From assembly GCF_963576615.1 (NCBI RefSeq), contig NC_088708.1, positions 5,084,001 through 5,148,000 of the forward strand: a stretch of 64,000 nt of DNA, written 5' to 3'. This DNA is from Watersipora subatra. Its lineage: Eukaryota > Bryozoa > Gymnolaemata > Cheilostomatida > Watersiporidae. Numbering within the stretch: position 1 is the stretch's first letter; the number at the start of each line of letters is the position of its first letter. The position numbers and the translations under genes were made by a program. Below the pieces are notes generated by a model that saw nothing but the letters and a program-made list of their open reading frames with translations, was not told where the DNA came from and did not search any database. Shown here one piece after another: positions 48,101-59,480 of this stretch.

Positions 48101-51100
48101 GAGCTCCATCTGCCACAACTACGGGTTTATTTACAAGATGTCAACATCTAAAAACATTCATGACAATGTAGACTGTCCTTTATATTTGCAAGTTCTGCTT
48201 GCATTCACTCATGATGAGATTTAGTACATGTTTAGCCACAGGCAGGCTCCAAAGCCCTAACAAGCGAGGGCCAAAATAAATACACGTAGATGCCTATTGT
48301 TAAACAAATTATAACATTGAAGGTAGATCTACTTAGCTAGTAGCGCACCTTGCACAGCAGATCGCTCATGAACAGACCACCCATGAGCAGACCACCTATG
48401 ACAGACCACTGGTGAACAGATTACCCGTGAACAGACCACCCGTGAACAGACCACCTGTGAACAGAGCACCCGTGAACAGACCACCCGTGAACAGACCATC
48501 GTTAACATTATTTAACTAACCTTTACAGTTTTTGGCCTTTTTCAGTACCTACATGTACTTGATGCCATGATGTGCCATACTTGCCATGATTTGTTAAGAA
48601 CTTGGACCAACAGCTAGAACTTTTGCAACAACTTTGGCAGATCTGTTTCCTTTCATACTACCTCGGTAGGTCTGTTTCCACTCATACAACCTCGGTAGGT
48701 CTGTTTCCACTCATACAACCTTGGTAGGTTCTACTAGTTATGCAATTTAGGTCTTTTTAGATAAGTGATGGAAAAAAATTGTAGAATTAACTTTTTAAAA
48801 TAAAGAAGATTAAAGTGAGCTATAATTGTACCCGGTCTCCGGCGGAGTTTTCCGTCTCAGGGACAATGACCACAGTGGCTTCAGCCCCTGGCTCATTTGC
48901 AACAATTTCTTGCAGCTTCTCTGGGGTTGTCGACTCTATATTCCCAAGAATAACGTCCAAGAAAAAGTCTGCAGGGTTATCGTGTTCCTCGATATGAAAT
49001 CCTAAAATTTGTAAAATTTATAATAGAATGTTAAAAAAACTCGCTAAGTTGTAATAATGGGATGCGATGGTTTTACATGTGTGTAAGAATGCTGGGCTAC
49101 AATCACCTAATGAGGCGAAGAACTGGATGGCTTGATTAGCTGGGCCATGGTAGACTGTTCGACCATTGCCTAGCAAGCACAGGTTATCACACAGTTTGAA
49201 GATAGAGTAGCGTGGCTGGTGGATCGAGAATATCACAGTGTTTCCCATGTCAGCAATTCTGTAAACATTGACAGTACTCGTTTCACAAAACCTTCAATAT
49301 TAAATATCATGTTTCTAATAAATACATGACAATTGCTAGATTTCTTTGTGTTTCACTTTTAGTAACTGCATTGTTAACTCAAAATATCAATTTTCTTGGC
49401 TTTGATTGATGGCAACAGAGAACACACCGTTTGAGATTTTTCATGACAGAGTTGGCAGTTGAGGCATCTAGACCAGTAGTTGGCTCATCGAGAAATAGTA
49501 CTCCAGGTGTTGTGACCAACTCCATACCAACATTGCATCTTTTTCTTTCGCCACCTGACACACCTCGTGTGAAATCATCACCGCATCGTGTGTCAGCACA
49601 TTTCTCTGGAATAAACAATGGCAGCATTTGTGTACACCAAAGCACTTGTAGATGATTATATTTGCTACTATGTTGCCATTGACAACAATCAAAGATACAA
49701 ATGATGTAGAAAAGACTATTAGTCTGTATAAAATGTATTAAAATAAGTTGCAACTGCTATTAAAATTCCTGCAATACATAACAGTTTATGATTTTCATTA
49801 TTTACCTAAAAATAAATACGAGCTCAAAAGCAAATCTCATGTTGAAGAAGATTTCGCAGCATAACTACATTTATGTAACGAAAGCAATCAAAATCCAAAA
49901 AGCTTGAAGTTTGCTTTGTGACTATAAGTCACTTGGTAAGCTACGGTGTATATAAGCAAAAAACGTCAGCTTTTATGAGATATCTTTTCCGCCTGGAGAT
50001 GCTCACAACAGCTATTAAATACCCGACTGCTACAACTGATGCACCTACGTACCTAAACTCAGCTCGCTAATAACCCTATCAACTTTGGCCTTTTTCTCTT
50101 CATCTGAATATCCTTTCGGCAATCTGAGATCTGCAGAGAATCGAATGTTCTCTCGGACACTGAGTGTGCCCATTACCACGTCATCCTGGACAACATATCC
50201 AGACATTAGGCGAAAGTTTCCTGGCTGTGGGTGACCATTAATAAGCACCTCTCCAGATAGACCCGTTGGATCTTTACGTGCAGCTAAGATATCTAGCAAC
50301 CTGTGGAACACAACTAATGAGTTGTTCAAAAGTTTAAAAAGCTAAAATATTTAGCTGTTGGCAGGTAAACTACACCACAGTAAGCGAACCGTGCGACAAT
50401 GAGTTAACTATGTGACAGTGAGTTAACTGTGTGACGGTGAGTGGACTGTGTGACAGTGAGTGCGCTGTGTGACAGTGAGTCAACTATGTGACAGTGAGTT
50501 AACTATGTGGCAGTGAGTTAACAGTGTGACAGTGAGTGAACTTTGTGCCAGTGAGTGGACTGTGTGGCAGTAAGTTAACTGTGTGACAGTGAGTGAACTT
50601 TGTGCCAGTGAGTGGACTGTGTGACAGTGAGTTAACTATGTGACAGTGAGTTAACTATGTGACAGTGAGTTAACTATGTGACAGTGAGTTAACTGTATGA
50701 CATTGAGCAAACCATGTGACAGTGAGTGAACTGTGTGGCAGTGAGTTAACTGTGTGACATTGAGCAAACCGTGTGACAGTTAGTTAACTGTGTGGCAGTG
50801 AGTTAACTATGTGACAGTGAGTGAACTGTGTGGCAGTGAGTAGACTGTGTGACAGCAAGTGAACTGTGTGACAGCAGTGAACTACATAATAGCTAGCGCA
50901 AACTTTATAGCCTCACTATTCTATTAAACCCATTGATTATTACTAACTAGCTCTAGAGAAGCATTGTATACTCACGATGACTTTCCTGAGCCAGTTGGTC
51001 CCATAATAGCATTCATGGTGCCAGGCTTGAACAGGCCGCTACAACACATTTATTCCAGAATATCAAAAGTTATTAACAGAAATACGAATCAGTAAATACC

Positions 51101-54100
51101 TTAATATATGTGAAGTGCAGCTCTACATATTGCATGATTTATTATTGTCCGTTGTTGGTTTGTGGTTGATCAGTCACGCTTAAAACTATTCAAAGTATTT
51201 AGAAAAACCCAAAATGTTATCTAATAAAATTATGTCAGGATAGAACTATTAAGTTTCAAGGAAGTTCTATAGATGGTAGTGAAAAGCAGCCTTTATTGAT
51301 CAGTATTGCTATTTTAGATTATCTGTAATTCTTTTTGCTGGTAATAGAATTTGCTGGATATAGCTGGTAAGCTTCCACCGTATTTATAACATCTAATCAT
51401 GTAAATGGTTCAACAAATATTAACATAAGTAATATCAGAGTAGAGGTAGTGCTGACTCTCTCAGTAAAATCACAGCTAGATATTCATCAACGGAAGATTT
51501 TAAATAATCAAACCTGACATCTTTGATGATTTCCTTTGGACTCCATTTGCAGCAACCAGCTGATGCATCTACTTCATAGTGGATATTGTGAAAAGATACT
51601 ACGGAGCCTACATATCTGTTGAATGTCTTCTCTCCTGGAACCTGAAATCAGTAGTATTATCTGTGACTAGAATAGGCTGAGCAGCCCTGGTAGAAGTAAC
51701 AAACAGGAGGTACTTTACAGGCCTGACCAATCAAAACAACCCAACAGGGTGTTTGAACTGGCTTATAGAGGTTTTTATTTATAGAGTTTGAGCTCTTGTC
51801 GTCGTTTTAATGATTTTGTTTAGGGAGGGATGTCCGTGTTGCTACCTATACTATGTGTCTCAGGCGTAGGTAACGAGTAATGTGCTTGTAATCAGGCTAT
51901 ACATTATCTGTAGAGAAGCAGAAAACCCTAAAAATGTTTACCATTTTTTTAGTTTTTTAACACCATAATGAAACCACATTCGGGTTGTTCAGGATAATCT
52001 AACAAACACTGTTACCAGTTGAGTTGTCATGCTAATCTATCCTCTGATTTATCTCCAATAATATGACCTTTTAATTCTCTATCCAGCATTATATTTTTTG
52101 TTGCAGCTTCCTTGGCTAAAAAAATATTTGGAGCTCATTATTTTACTCAAAGAAAAAACAAGCAGAAAAACAATGGTGTATTACTCAGCTGAAGTCTGGC
52201 TAGTGCTAACATCATCGCACTACGTACAGGAGATAAAATACTTTTAGACTTTAGCATAAATACCACTAATATATGTATCATGAATATTTCATATCGTTTT
52301 TTCTTTGTTTACCTCTGAACTGGGAGGCTGTACTGGTAAGCCTGTCTTTTCCCCTGATGTATTTCCATAAGTACCAGCAGGAGGGCCACCAAGCAGCTGC
52401 AGCACATAAAGGAAGGATCATAATTGTTATGAAGAGAGATCAAGGACCGCCAAACCGCTTTTAGCGGCTGTCAGCACTCAAATACGCTTCCTACTACTCG
52501 TCACCGAAAACCCATTTTCTGACCAGATAAAAAAGCTATCAGCAAATTGTATTTTGACTCTATGAGCAAGAAGATGACTTAGAAGTTACATTTTCTATAA
52601 ACGACTATTTATACAGGTTTTTGTGTTGATTGGCAGTATTTCGTGTAGCGTAGAGAACATTCTTTTGGAGGACACCAGGATGAGGCACTTCATGATGAAT
52701 GGCGCTGCCGTGAGGTATGAAGTTGATAATAAGGAACTACTGACAGAGGCCACAAAAATCATTAACATGACTGTGATGTCTCCATTGGAGAAAGCTGCTG
52801 TGGTCTCACCAGCTCATATCATAGGCAGCATTCATTTTAAATTCAAGAGAAACGCAGACCGAGCTGCTTTCCTTGACAATGCACATTGGTCACATACGTC
52901 TCTGTAAGTATGATTGCCAATCTCAAGCTACTTAATGCACTGGTATACTATTCATTTGTTCTATTGACTGCTTCTAATATCTGCCACAACCAATACTCAG
53001 TCTATAACTAATGACTCTCAAGCTAAAACAGTTGTTGCTAGCATTGCAGATAAAAGGTTAAAGGTCATGAAGGTGTCTCCATTCAACACTTGTGCGCGAT
53101 TCTGAATATTTATAATTCGTACTCGTCTCTAAAACGGAGTGTTTCTACTTACCCAGCGGGGTGAGTATAAACACTCCTGAGACTGAGTTAGTTAGTGGTG
53201 AATCAAACTGCACTCTTGATTTCAATTAAAATACATGTAGGTGCATGATGTACCTTCTAATTCATGCTTTAACACACAACAAGCAAACATTGTATGCTGT
53301 ATTTTATGTGTCATCAACACTATGTATGAAATATAGTGGGATGGGTAAAAAGGATGTCTTCTTGCGTTCAAAACTGGTGAAGATTTTTCACAGATTCCTC
53401 TGATAATAATTTGAGGTATCTGAAAATATCTGCTGTCTTATAGTAACCAATCACTGTGGGTTCCCAATTCTACATCGATGGGATTGTCTGACGCAAATTA
53501 TTTCTGTCGCGTTTCAAGGTCTTGTAGCAGCAAGAAAACAACATAATCTTGTTAAGCCTGGCTGAAAGCCACAAGAGATAGCTCCTCTACTCATGACAGT
53601 AAGCTACTTAAAATGTAAGATATGTTATACAAGTAAAGCGTGGTCTTGTTGGCTTGCTTATCGCTCATCAGCTGGCCTTCCAAATGAAGTACATATTTTG
53701 TTGACTCAAAGATAAATGAAAAAGGACGTATATTACTAGCTCAGTGCAGCCCAAATATCAGCATTGACTCGCTGATAAGGAGTGAGCAACCGATCATTGC
53801 GCACTTGAATGCCGATGATAAGCTACTGCACGGAGTTGTATAACAATTTTTAACTTATATAAGCAACAGATGGAGTCATATGACCTTCTCAGCGTACCCC
53901 TGCAAACCATGCATGGAGACAACTTACATCATCCTCTATAGATTGTATGTTTGTTGAGCTGCTGGAAAGAATTGGTACAGTGTCTTCTGACATTACTGGC
54001 TACTCGATGAACTTGTCCTACTCTCTCTGAGATATGCTGAAGTGTGAATAACTAGACTCTGCTCTTAAAAAATCGTTCAGGCGAGACAAACAATCAAGCT

Positions 54101-54879
54101 CTAGTATATGAGAAGATTTTAGGGAGTTATGGTCGTATACTGCCAACAATCCTAGAGCAGTAGAATAGCTATATAAACACAAACAATAAGCACTGCAGTG
54201 CGAAGTCTGTTGTCTTCTAGCTGTCCCCATTTCATTCAATCAAACACCTCACAAGGTTGCATTTATATTCATTGAGCAACTGAAAAAAGCTTGTTCGTGT
54301 CATTAGAGTCCATTCAAAGAGTGGGATCCATCAACTGTCAGTCATGTGATCCTCTCCTTCTAGACTGCTGAACTATAGAATGATCAGAGTTGTTGTCTGG
54401 CACTTCTGACAACTCTGTCGTCTTAGTCAACCTTGAAAACCTTAGTAGTGGTTTCTTTAGAGCCCCGCACCAGTAGCAAAGAACCCATAATTACATATCA
54501 AGGACTCAACCTCTCTCTTTGTAATATTGTATTTTAGTGTTTGGACATTTTACTTTGTTATAGATGATTATCTTACATGTCAGGGTACTAGACTAGCAGC
54601 GCTATAAATTTGATCCTTACAAAGGTTTACATATTGCTAGTGGACCATGATGTAGCAATAATGTAGTAAGCTGTAACCTAGTGTTTTAAATAAGAAAGGT
54701 AAAAAATAACAGACACTACAGATGCTCAAACTCTTGACACCAACTAGTCAAAACTTGCCAGTAAAAACATTTCATCACGAAAAATAATAACATTTTATTC
54801 TCAAAAGTTATTTAGTTCTGGTTAGAGGGTTGTCACTTACCTCTGGATTCAAGGAGTTTGCAACTTTTGTCTTTGACAT
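39193..54879 (-). CDS. ABCG2: ABCG2-type ABC half-transporter
   Basis: Plasma-membrane efflux half-transporter that works as a dimer: nucleotide-binding domain first, then six membrane segments. Exons on -: 54879-54841, 52396-52313, 51641-51514, 51038-50976, 50300-50053, 49605-49428, 49258-49107, 49001-48832, 48070-47834, 47311-47226, 47069-46980, 46189-46065, 40455-40301, 39760-39671, 39531-39458 and 39349-39193 (2076 nt, 691 aa; human 655). All phases match. Visible motifs are Walker A GPTGSGKS (~97), Q-loop YVVQDDVVMGTL, signature VSGGERKR (~203), Walker B LFLDEPTTGLDA and H-loop SIHQPRYSIF. The membrane half begins CRRTFKNLMRNP and includes AVIVGAIYF, HENISGFYRVSAFF and IFSGLLVNL; the tail is RRIKKLK. 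These identify the ABCG2 subgroup rather than ABCG1/4 or ABCG5/8. Exon 1 (MSKTKVANSLNPE) is the least certain. A gypsy element sits in the intron before exon 40455-40301. Confidence 0.93.
39895..39985. repeat. Dispersed repeat tail in ABCG2 intron
   Basis: CAAGATTTTAACAGCTATAG followed by a (CACATA)n stretch and ACACAAACTTTGAGAAATATATACATA matches the tail of the SINE-like segment at 7455-7525. It gives evidence for a dispersed family, class unknown. Confidence 0.4.
40508..40769 (+). repeat. Left (5') LTR of gypsy element
   Basis: 262 bp beginning TGTCATGCAAGTGCC and ending AAACATAACA. It contains a TATA-like CATATAAATACTT (~40659) and a polyadenylation signal AATAAA (~40712). Identical by eye to the right LTR. 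Confidence 0.93.
40903..45108 (+). CDS. Gag-Pol polyprotein of Ty3/gypsy retrotransposon
   Basis: One uninterrupted 1401-residue frame combines gag and pol with no frameshift. Order: Gln/Glu-rich coiled coil (~10-75); gag capsid-like region (~80-250); two CCHC zinc knuckles (C295-C308 and C315-C328); aspartic protease with LDTGA at ~368-372; reverse transcriptase with YLDD at 665-668; RNase H with CDASE at ~812; integrase with HHCC zinc finger (H1041...CTAC ~1074) and a D,D35E core (D1105, D1159, E1195). A basic C-terminal tail (RRSKRTRKNL) follows. This domain order (RT before integrase) defines Ty3/gypsy. All key catalytic residues are present, so the copy may be competent, but activity is not shown by sequence. 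The ATG at 40903 is the first in the frame, 133 bp after the LTR. Confidence 0.96.
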   Translation: MAEVADLIKLMQKQQEDQRQQQEEQRKQQEEHRQQQHEEFKQQQEEYRRQQDERMEENKKLMELLLQNLQRKQETAATAVPAFPGFDPTAELLTDYIDRFNTFIAANSIHQDKIAGTFLTNQQPTLYKQLSNMAAQLSTPKQINDLNMDEILEFLKDQYDPKRFIVRERYKYWSDMQRKPGETIQELAARIRQDATTCAFIDITDPLDEALRTRFICSVNNEAVLKSLFKVKDNELNFNKAIQVAQETEEAAKVAKETVYGNSSKVNKVAQQKSRYKPIQKNNSTPDKQKEGKLCYRCDRTNHTADDCRFKAATCNFCSKQGHIERACKKKKSSAAEKPVKMIECTSTKMVKLAENIKLEGDNFTLELDTGACDNFICKSIWEKLGKPNLKPTTVNYKSASGHLIETLGRCELTAQLDAQKEVRLPFVISAVQDLNLLGRTAIQQLGISIDDKLQQNLVSTITENQPDGRLQIKCKEMCKEFPEIFKDELGCLKNFEIEINFKPSTKPVFCRPRPVPIALTEELNQAYEAGVAKGIWEPTQFNQYGTPVVPVRKSTTGQAAGKIRVCGDYSKTINNQLETHRKPIPLPEDLIRKLGGGYCYTKIDLADAYNQILLAPESQRRLALSTHRGVLLQKRLPFGISSAPGYFQEIMEQLTQDLPGVAVYLDDILVSGANAESHLQNLRRLLQRLEERGLRCRKDKCCFAQPTVEYLGHKLTSKGITKGKKADAVQQMPVPTDLTQLRSFLGATQFYSKFIPNLSQLTGPLHKLTRKGETWKWGTEQEKSFNKLKDMLSTDSVLAHFNPDLDIGISCDASETGLGAVLFHRYPDGSERPIANVSKTLTSTQRKYGQIQKEALSIIFALKKYHQYLYGRRFILVTDHRPLLTLLGPTKGVPALAANRLARWALILNQYDYTIEYRSTQHHQNADVLSRLPVGPDKEFDAREDEDDVDTVCTIHTIGQQLNSTDYNVLAKETKKDPTLATVMRYTAEGWPGNKEMKETQLSLFHKISDSLSITEGCLLYGNRVVIPVKLQQEVLKILHLGHFGRERMKKLARTAVYWPRIDSDIEETSRQCTACAEHQKLPQKYPIHPWMLPEKPWSRLHLDHAVNFMGSQWLVMIDAYSKYPCIHRTSSTSTRATTDILEEIFAHFGYPHTIVTDNATSFTSGEFQQWCQERSIVHLTGAPYHPATNGTAERLVQSFKQAMKKSSLSPKSALQQFLMHYRRTPLPTGYSPSQLLNGRQMRCKIDTLLPSPAHIAQFHQSREVNRSAEKTVSKIHSYNLGAPCYALYHGPRRNRQPRWVPAIVTKIYRTRSLNVKVVPKGPTWRRHVEQLRPRYSTEEDQDPGDKPDITEETKLQLPAPTTVTEQPPSRRRPRNPRLPDGDEYSRDKPRRSKRTRKNL
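45122..45383 (+). repeat. Right (3') LTR of gypsy element
   Basis: 262 bp, same sequence as the left LTR as far as can be read. It is followed directly by the target duplication CGCAA. Confidence 0.93.
45822..45935. repeat. 20-bp minisatellite
   Basis: The alternating unit GATGTGGTATGATGTGATAC occurs about 5 times, in an ABCG2 intron. Confidence 0.88.
47500..47745. repeat. Degenerate ~31-bp tandem repeat
   Basis: Copies of TATTGTGTATTTCTATGTAT plus TGAGGTCTATG variants occur in the ABCG2 intron between exons 47834 and 47311. Non-coding. Confidence 0.75.
48365..48500. repeat. 15-bp minisatellite
   Basis: The unit GAACAGACCACCCGT with variants occurs about 8-9 times. It is followed at 48650-48730 by about three copies of a ~33-bp unit (GGTAGGTCTGTTTCCACTCA). 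Both lie in the same ABCG2 intron. Confidence 0.8.
50385..50880. repeat. 19-bp minisatellite, about 26 copies
   Basis: The unit GTGTGACAGTGAGTTAACT has many substitutions (GAGTGGACT, GAGCAAACC). It lies between the ABCG2 exon carrying Walker A and the next exon. Confidence 0.88.
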
Positions 54880-55187
54880 TTTTACATGTGAAGCAGAAGG
54901 TTTAACAAATGAATATGATTTTCCTGTCGGCAATCAACTATCTGAGTACGAAATTTTTGTATTTTGTATATAGGCGAGTTGTGCAGGTCGGCCTCAGGTG
55001 TAGTGTCTACGAGCTCCTATTGCCATATGCTATGCCTCGGCATAAGCTTATAACTAATCTGTCCACAACCATGCATCTAATGAACACAATGGTCTTTTCT
55101 TGTCAATGGAATGCTTTTTTCTCAGAGAATAAATTTATCGACAAACCAAGCGTGCACTCGTTCGTAGGTATAGAATCGCCTCGCTGA
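52614..55187 (+). CDS. Unrecognised gene, two exons interleaved with ABCG2
   Basis: Exon 52614-52903 (acceptor TTTATACAG; donor TCTCT|GTAAGT) and exon 54974-55187 (acceptor TTTTGTATATAG; stop TGA) join in frame: CT plus G completes Leu. The product is at least 167 residues. Visible pieces are VENILLEDTRMRHFMMNGAA, SPLEKAAVVSPAHIIGSIHF and VGLRCSVYELLLPYAMPRHK. Composition is that of a globular protein with no repeats; no family is recognised. The start is unresolved: it may begin at an ATG in the first exon (52680) or continue from an upstream exon I could not place. The predicted ABCG2 exon 1 (54879-54841, opposite strand) lies within its intron, and its last exon lies just upstream of the ABCG2 start. 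One of the two assignments may be wrong, or the genes truly overlap. Confidence 0.55.
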
Positions 55188-57149
55188 ACCGGTCTACTGC
55201 ACAATCGAACAAATTTGCTTCAAATAGGTGATTATATAGTTAGTTTAGAGTCTGGTCTAAAGATAAGCACTGTATATATTATGTATATGCTTACATAACT
55301 GATTAGCTGATCAATACATTGATTATTACAAGTGATTCAATCACAGATCCCAATCACTCGAGCTTAATAGTTGTATTAGTGACTCAATGTGTGTTTTCTT
55401 CTGTTTAATAGGAAACCAGAAATGTCAGGGTATGACGCAAGCAACTAGATGAAAACAATGTTAACAATCCTGACAACACTCACATTTTAAGAGAATATAA
55501 TAGGTGCCATCATTAGTTTAACTTTTAAAGACAAAAAAGATGAAGCTGTTAGCACGACTCCAACTCATTGTACCACCCGTGCAACAGCACTCTCTATAGC
55601 CATAACTGTTAGGCAATGACGGACAGCGATATGTATATCAGTCTTAGGGTTTGGTACATACAGCTATAACATACTCAGTCTGTTTTTATTGACTGTAGGC
55701 ATGGCAAACTCTCAATCAAGCTAAATCTTTCAGCGTCGAGCAAAAAGGCAGATGTAATTTTGTTACGATATCTCAAGATTCTAGTTTTTTTTATAAGCTT
55801 TTAGCAGCTGTGCTCAGTTAGCATCAGTGATTTGCTAAAAATATCAGTTTTTCGCTTGCTTTGATTAAAATCAAGAAGCTACAAAGAAATTTAGCTCAAA
55901 CATTTAGCAATAGCAACTGTTGCTAAATATAGCAAATAGCAAGATTGCAAATGTTGTTACAATGCTATATTTTCTATGCGAGACATTAAACATGCCTTTT
56001 GCCTAAAAGCTGACGATTTGTTCAAAAATATAATAAGAATTAGCTTACTGGCTGTCGTTCGTCTGCCATGTAGAAATTTATAGCGACTAGCTAATGTTGG
56101 AGGTACTTGTCAGGTCCTGCTAACAGCTAAAACTGTGATGCTATAGTGTTATCACAAATCTCTTATAGCCAGTCATCTTGCGGCTTATCTCTTCTGATAA
56201 GGTGTGATTTCGTTAACAAAATTGTGGTTTATGTACGCTAAATCTTTGACCTTTAACCAGTAAATAAGTTGTAGTGGGTTTGCATATAACAGCTCTTGAA
56301 TGCTGCTAAAGTGTTTAAGTTACAGCCAAACCATGGTATTGTCATTATTTGTCATCAATAGTTGGCATATTTTTGCTATCTCGGCTACATCACTGAGAGA
56401 TATAAATGAAAATGAAACAAAACCTTAGATTTTATAGTATAAGAATTGACATTATAGCTTAAGAATCGCTTACTTTACTAATTTACCCTTCAAGAGCAGA
56501 CAACTCTATATTTTTATCAAAAGCAAGGCATAAACTAAAAATTCTTTTAATTAACTTATCTAAAACTTTAACTTTATTTAAAGAGTTAATTTTTACGCTG
56601 CCTACTTACATGAAGCTCTTGTTGATTAGAGTTGTCCAACCTTCATCACGTAGACATGAACTAAAACTTTTACATGAAGGTAATGTGCCAAAATGATCCA
56701 ATATGGATCAAGCTTGTTGGCTCAATAGACTGGCTACCCATTAATCCTAGCTTAGCTATTACACAGAATTGTGGCATAATACCTTGGATCCGACTGTTGT
56801 CATCACAGACCTTACGCGATGATACAACTAAACCTCTAATAACCTGTTAATTCGCCTCAATGGAACCATAGTATATCTATAAATATGACAATCATTTGAA
56901 AAAAGGATCGAATAAAATTTATACACACTACCGGTATTTGGTGTTTATGGCTCATTTTAGTATAAACCAGTCATCAGGCAGCTGCATATTAATCTACCGC
57001 TGTAGTAGATGATGCATGACTCTAAAATGAAACCACACACCATCAGAATCTCTTTTGAATGCAGAATGGTAAAGTGTTGGAATGGTTGACATCACATTAA
57101 ATACTTTACACATAAACCAGGTCATCTTCTTCCAAGTACAGAACAATCA
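55188..57149. other. Non-coding stretch
   Basis: No exon, repeat array or element boundary that I can support. The sequence is AT-rich and unique-looking. It would include the upstream region of ABCG2 if exon 1 at 54841-54879 is right. Confidence 0.4.
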
Positions 57150-58280
57150 CATTCTTGCTATGTACTTACTATAGTTCTTATAATGTACTTACTGTAACTC
57201 TTGTAATGCACTTACTGTGGCTCTTGTAATGTACCTACTGTGACTCTTGTTATGTACTTACTGTGTCTCTGTTTATGTACTTACTATAGTTCTTGCAATG
57301 TACTTACTGTGGCTCTTGTCATGTACTTACTGTGGCTTTTGTTATGTACTTACTATAGTTCTTGTAATGTACTTACTGTGGCTCTTGTTATGTACTTACT
57401 GTGGCTCTTGTTATGTCCTTACTGTGGCTCTTGTTATGCCCTTACTGTGGCTCTTGTTATGTACTTACTGTGACTCTTGTTATGCCCTTACTGTGGCTCT
57501 TGTTATTTATTTACTGTGACTCTTGTAATGTACTTACTGTGGCTCTTGTTATGCCCTTACTGTGACTCTTGTTATGTCCTTACTGTGGCTCTTGTTATTT
57601 ATTTACTGTGTCTCTTGATATGCCCTTACTGTGGCTCTTGTAATGTACTTACTGTGTCTCTTGATATGTCCTTACTGTGGCTCTTGTTATGTCCTTACCG
57701 TGGCTCTTGTTATTTATTTACTGTGTCTCTTGATATGCCCTTACTGTGGCTCTTGTAATGTACTTACTGTGTCTCTTGATATGTCCTTACTGTGGCTCTT
57801 GTAATGTACTTACTGTGTCTCTTGATATGTCCTTACTGTGGCTCTTGTTATGTCCTTACTGTGGCTCTTGTTATTTATTTACTGTGTCTCTTGATATGCC
57901 CTTACTGTGGCTCTTGTAATGTACTTACTGTGTCTCTTGATATGTCCTTACTGTGGCTCTTGTAATGTACTTACTGTGGCTCTTGTAATGTACTTACTGT
58001 GTCTCTTGATATGTCCTTACTGTGGCTCTTGTAATGTACTTACTGTGGCTCTTGTAATGTACTTACTGTGACTCTTGTTATGTACTTACTGTGGCTCTTG
58101 TTATGTACTTACTGTGGCTCTTGTTATGCCCTTACTGTGGCTCTTGTAATGTACTTACTGTGTCTCTTGATATGCCCTTACTGTGGCTCTTGTAATGTAC
58201 TTACTGTGGCTCTTGTTATGCCCTTACTGTGGCTCTTGTTATTTATTTACTGTGACTCTTGTAATGTACTCATTGTTGCA
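57150..58280. repeat. 23-bp minisatellite, about 48 copies
   Basis: The unit TTACTGTGGCTCTTGTAATGTAC varies at TGTGGC/TGTGTC/TGTGAC, TGTAAT/TGTTAT/TGATAT and TGTACT/TGCCCT/TGTCCT. Three units make a 69-nt (23-residue) period, giving long false frames on +. Higher-order patterning of the variants is visible (for example repeated GTGTCTCTTGATATG blocks). Confidence 0.92.
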
Positions 58281-58994
58281 CTGTTTTACCTACTACTTTG
58301 TCATGATAGCGTTTGTGTTGAATTTTATTATTGTTATCGTAATTATTGTTATTATTGGGAGTTAACACAGCACGATGTTAAGCTGATGTCGGTGTCTTTG
58401 GAACTCGTGTCAGAACAACTAACCTGGGAGATCCAAAACTTTCCTTAGTATTCTAGCCGATCCCCGCAGTGCAGCAAATTACACTTTTGGGATTTCCTTT
58501 TTTTCAATATTCCGTTTGATCAGCTTCTTTTCCAGATTCTTGACAGCACCTGATGTTTAAACCCCCCTAAGGACAAATGCTCACAAATGTTTTCCAGACC
58601 TTCCTCAACCCTCTTACTAAATTCAGGTACTTCTCCACTTTTTTTGTAATTTGTCTTTTACTCTATTATCTTCTGGTACAGCTATATCAATCAGCCATGT
58701 GTGGTCTAGCCAGGCCTGTATTCTCTGGTTGCAAATTGGGACGGCAAATGTTAGGCGATTAGTTATGAACACCTTTTGGGTTTGGTGGCGGTGTAAACCC
58801 CCAACAAGGCTTGAGGCAGCGCCTCGAAGCTCTGAACCTTTTAAGCATCAACAACTCTCAAACTAAGCATAAATACAATCAATTGTAAGCATCAAAATTT
58901 ACATAAATATATTGTTTGTGGTTCATGGAAGGCAAAACTTTTTCTTTATTCAACGAGCGATAATAAAATTCCGATGTAAAACTCCTGACACTAT

Positions 58995-59085
58995 AGATTT
59001 CTGTAAGGGACACTGACAGAACAAGAGCTATTACTTTTTTTATTGCAATAGCTCTTGTTCTGGCATGTGTCCACAGCAGAAATCT
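58995..59085. mobile_element. 91-bp hairpin (foldback) element
   Basis: The arms AGATTTCTGTAAGGGACAC(TGA)CAGAACAAGAGCTATT and its inverted counterpart (ending GTGTCCACAGCAGAAATCT) surround a short T-rich loop. It lies in the gap of the LINE fragment. No target duplication is clear. Confidence 0.7.
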
Positions 59086-59429
59086 TTCACAACTGATTCT
59101 GTATCTATTTCAACATCGTTATATATGTGTAATATTAGAAATTATTTAAACGAGTCTGTCCCATAGTGCTTCTCATCGATGTTTTGATTTGGTTATATTA
59201 CGATAAGGAAAATGCAAGTTTGGGGTTCTTCTTCACACCCCTACTATAAGCAATAAAGTTCAGTTTCCAAATCTTAACAATGTCTTACAAGATCACTCAT
59301 TTGGCGAGATCATCACGCAGACAATATAGAACGCTAGTAGCTAGTAATATAGTTGTTGGAAATTCCAAGTGAATGAGCTTAGACTGGAATTCTTAGTAAT
59401 TAGCCACCGAAAATCACTAAAAAGTTGGG

Positions 59430-59480
59430 GTGGCTCAGCCGGCCGGCCAGCCACCCCAGGGAATACGGGCCTGGGTCGAG
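59430..59480. repeat. GC-rich hairpin at edge of LINE interruption
   Basis: GGGGTGGCT...AGCCACCCC forms an inverted repeat around a GGCCGGCC core, an unusually GC-rich island in AT-rich surroundings. It marks one end of the segment inserted in the LINE fragment. TGGCTCAGCCGG and GGGTCGAGTC resemble tRNA promoter boxes A and B, so a SINE head is possible but unproven. Confidence 0.4.

Noticed and set aside
57240..58448. Leu/Cys-rich open frames resembling membrane proteins
   Set aside because: They come from a 23-bp minisatellite read in rotating frames.
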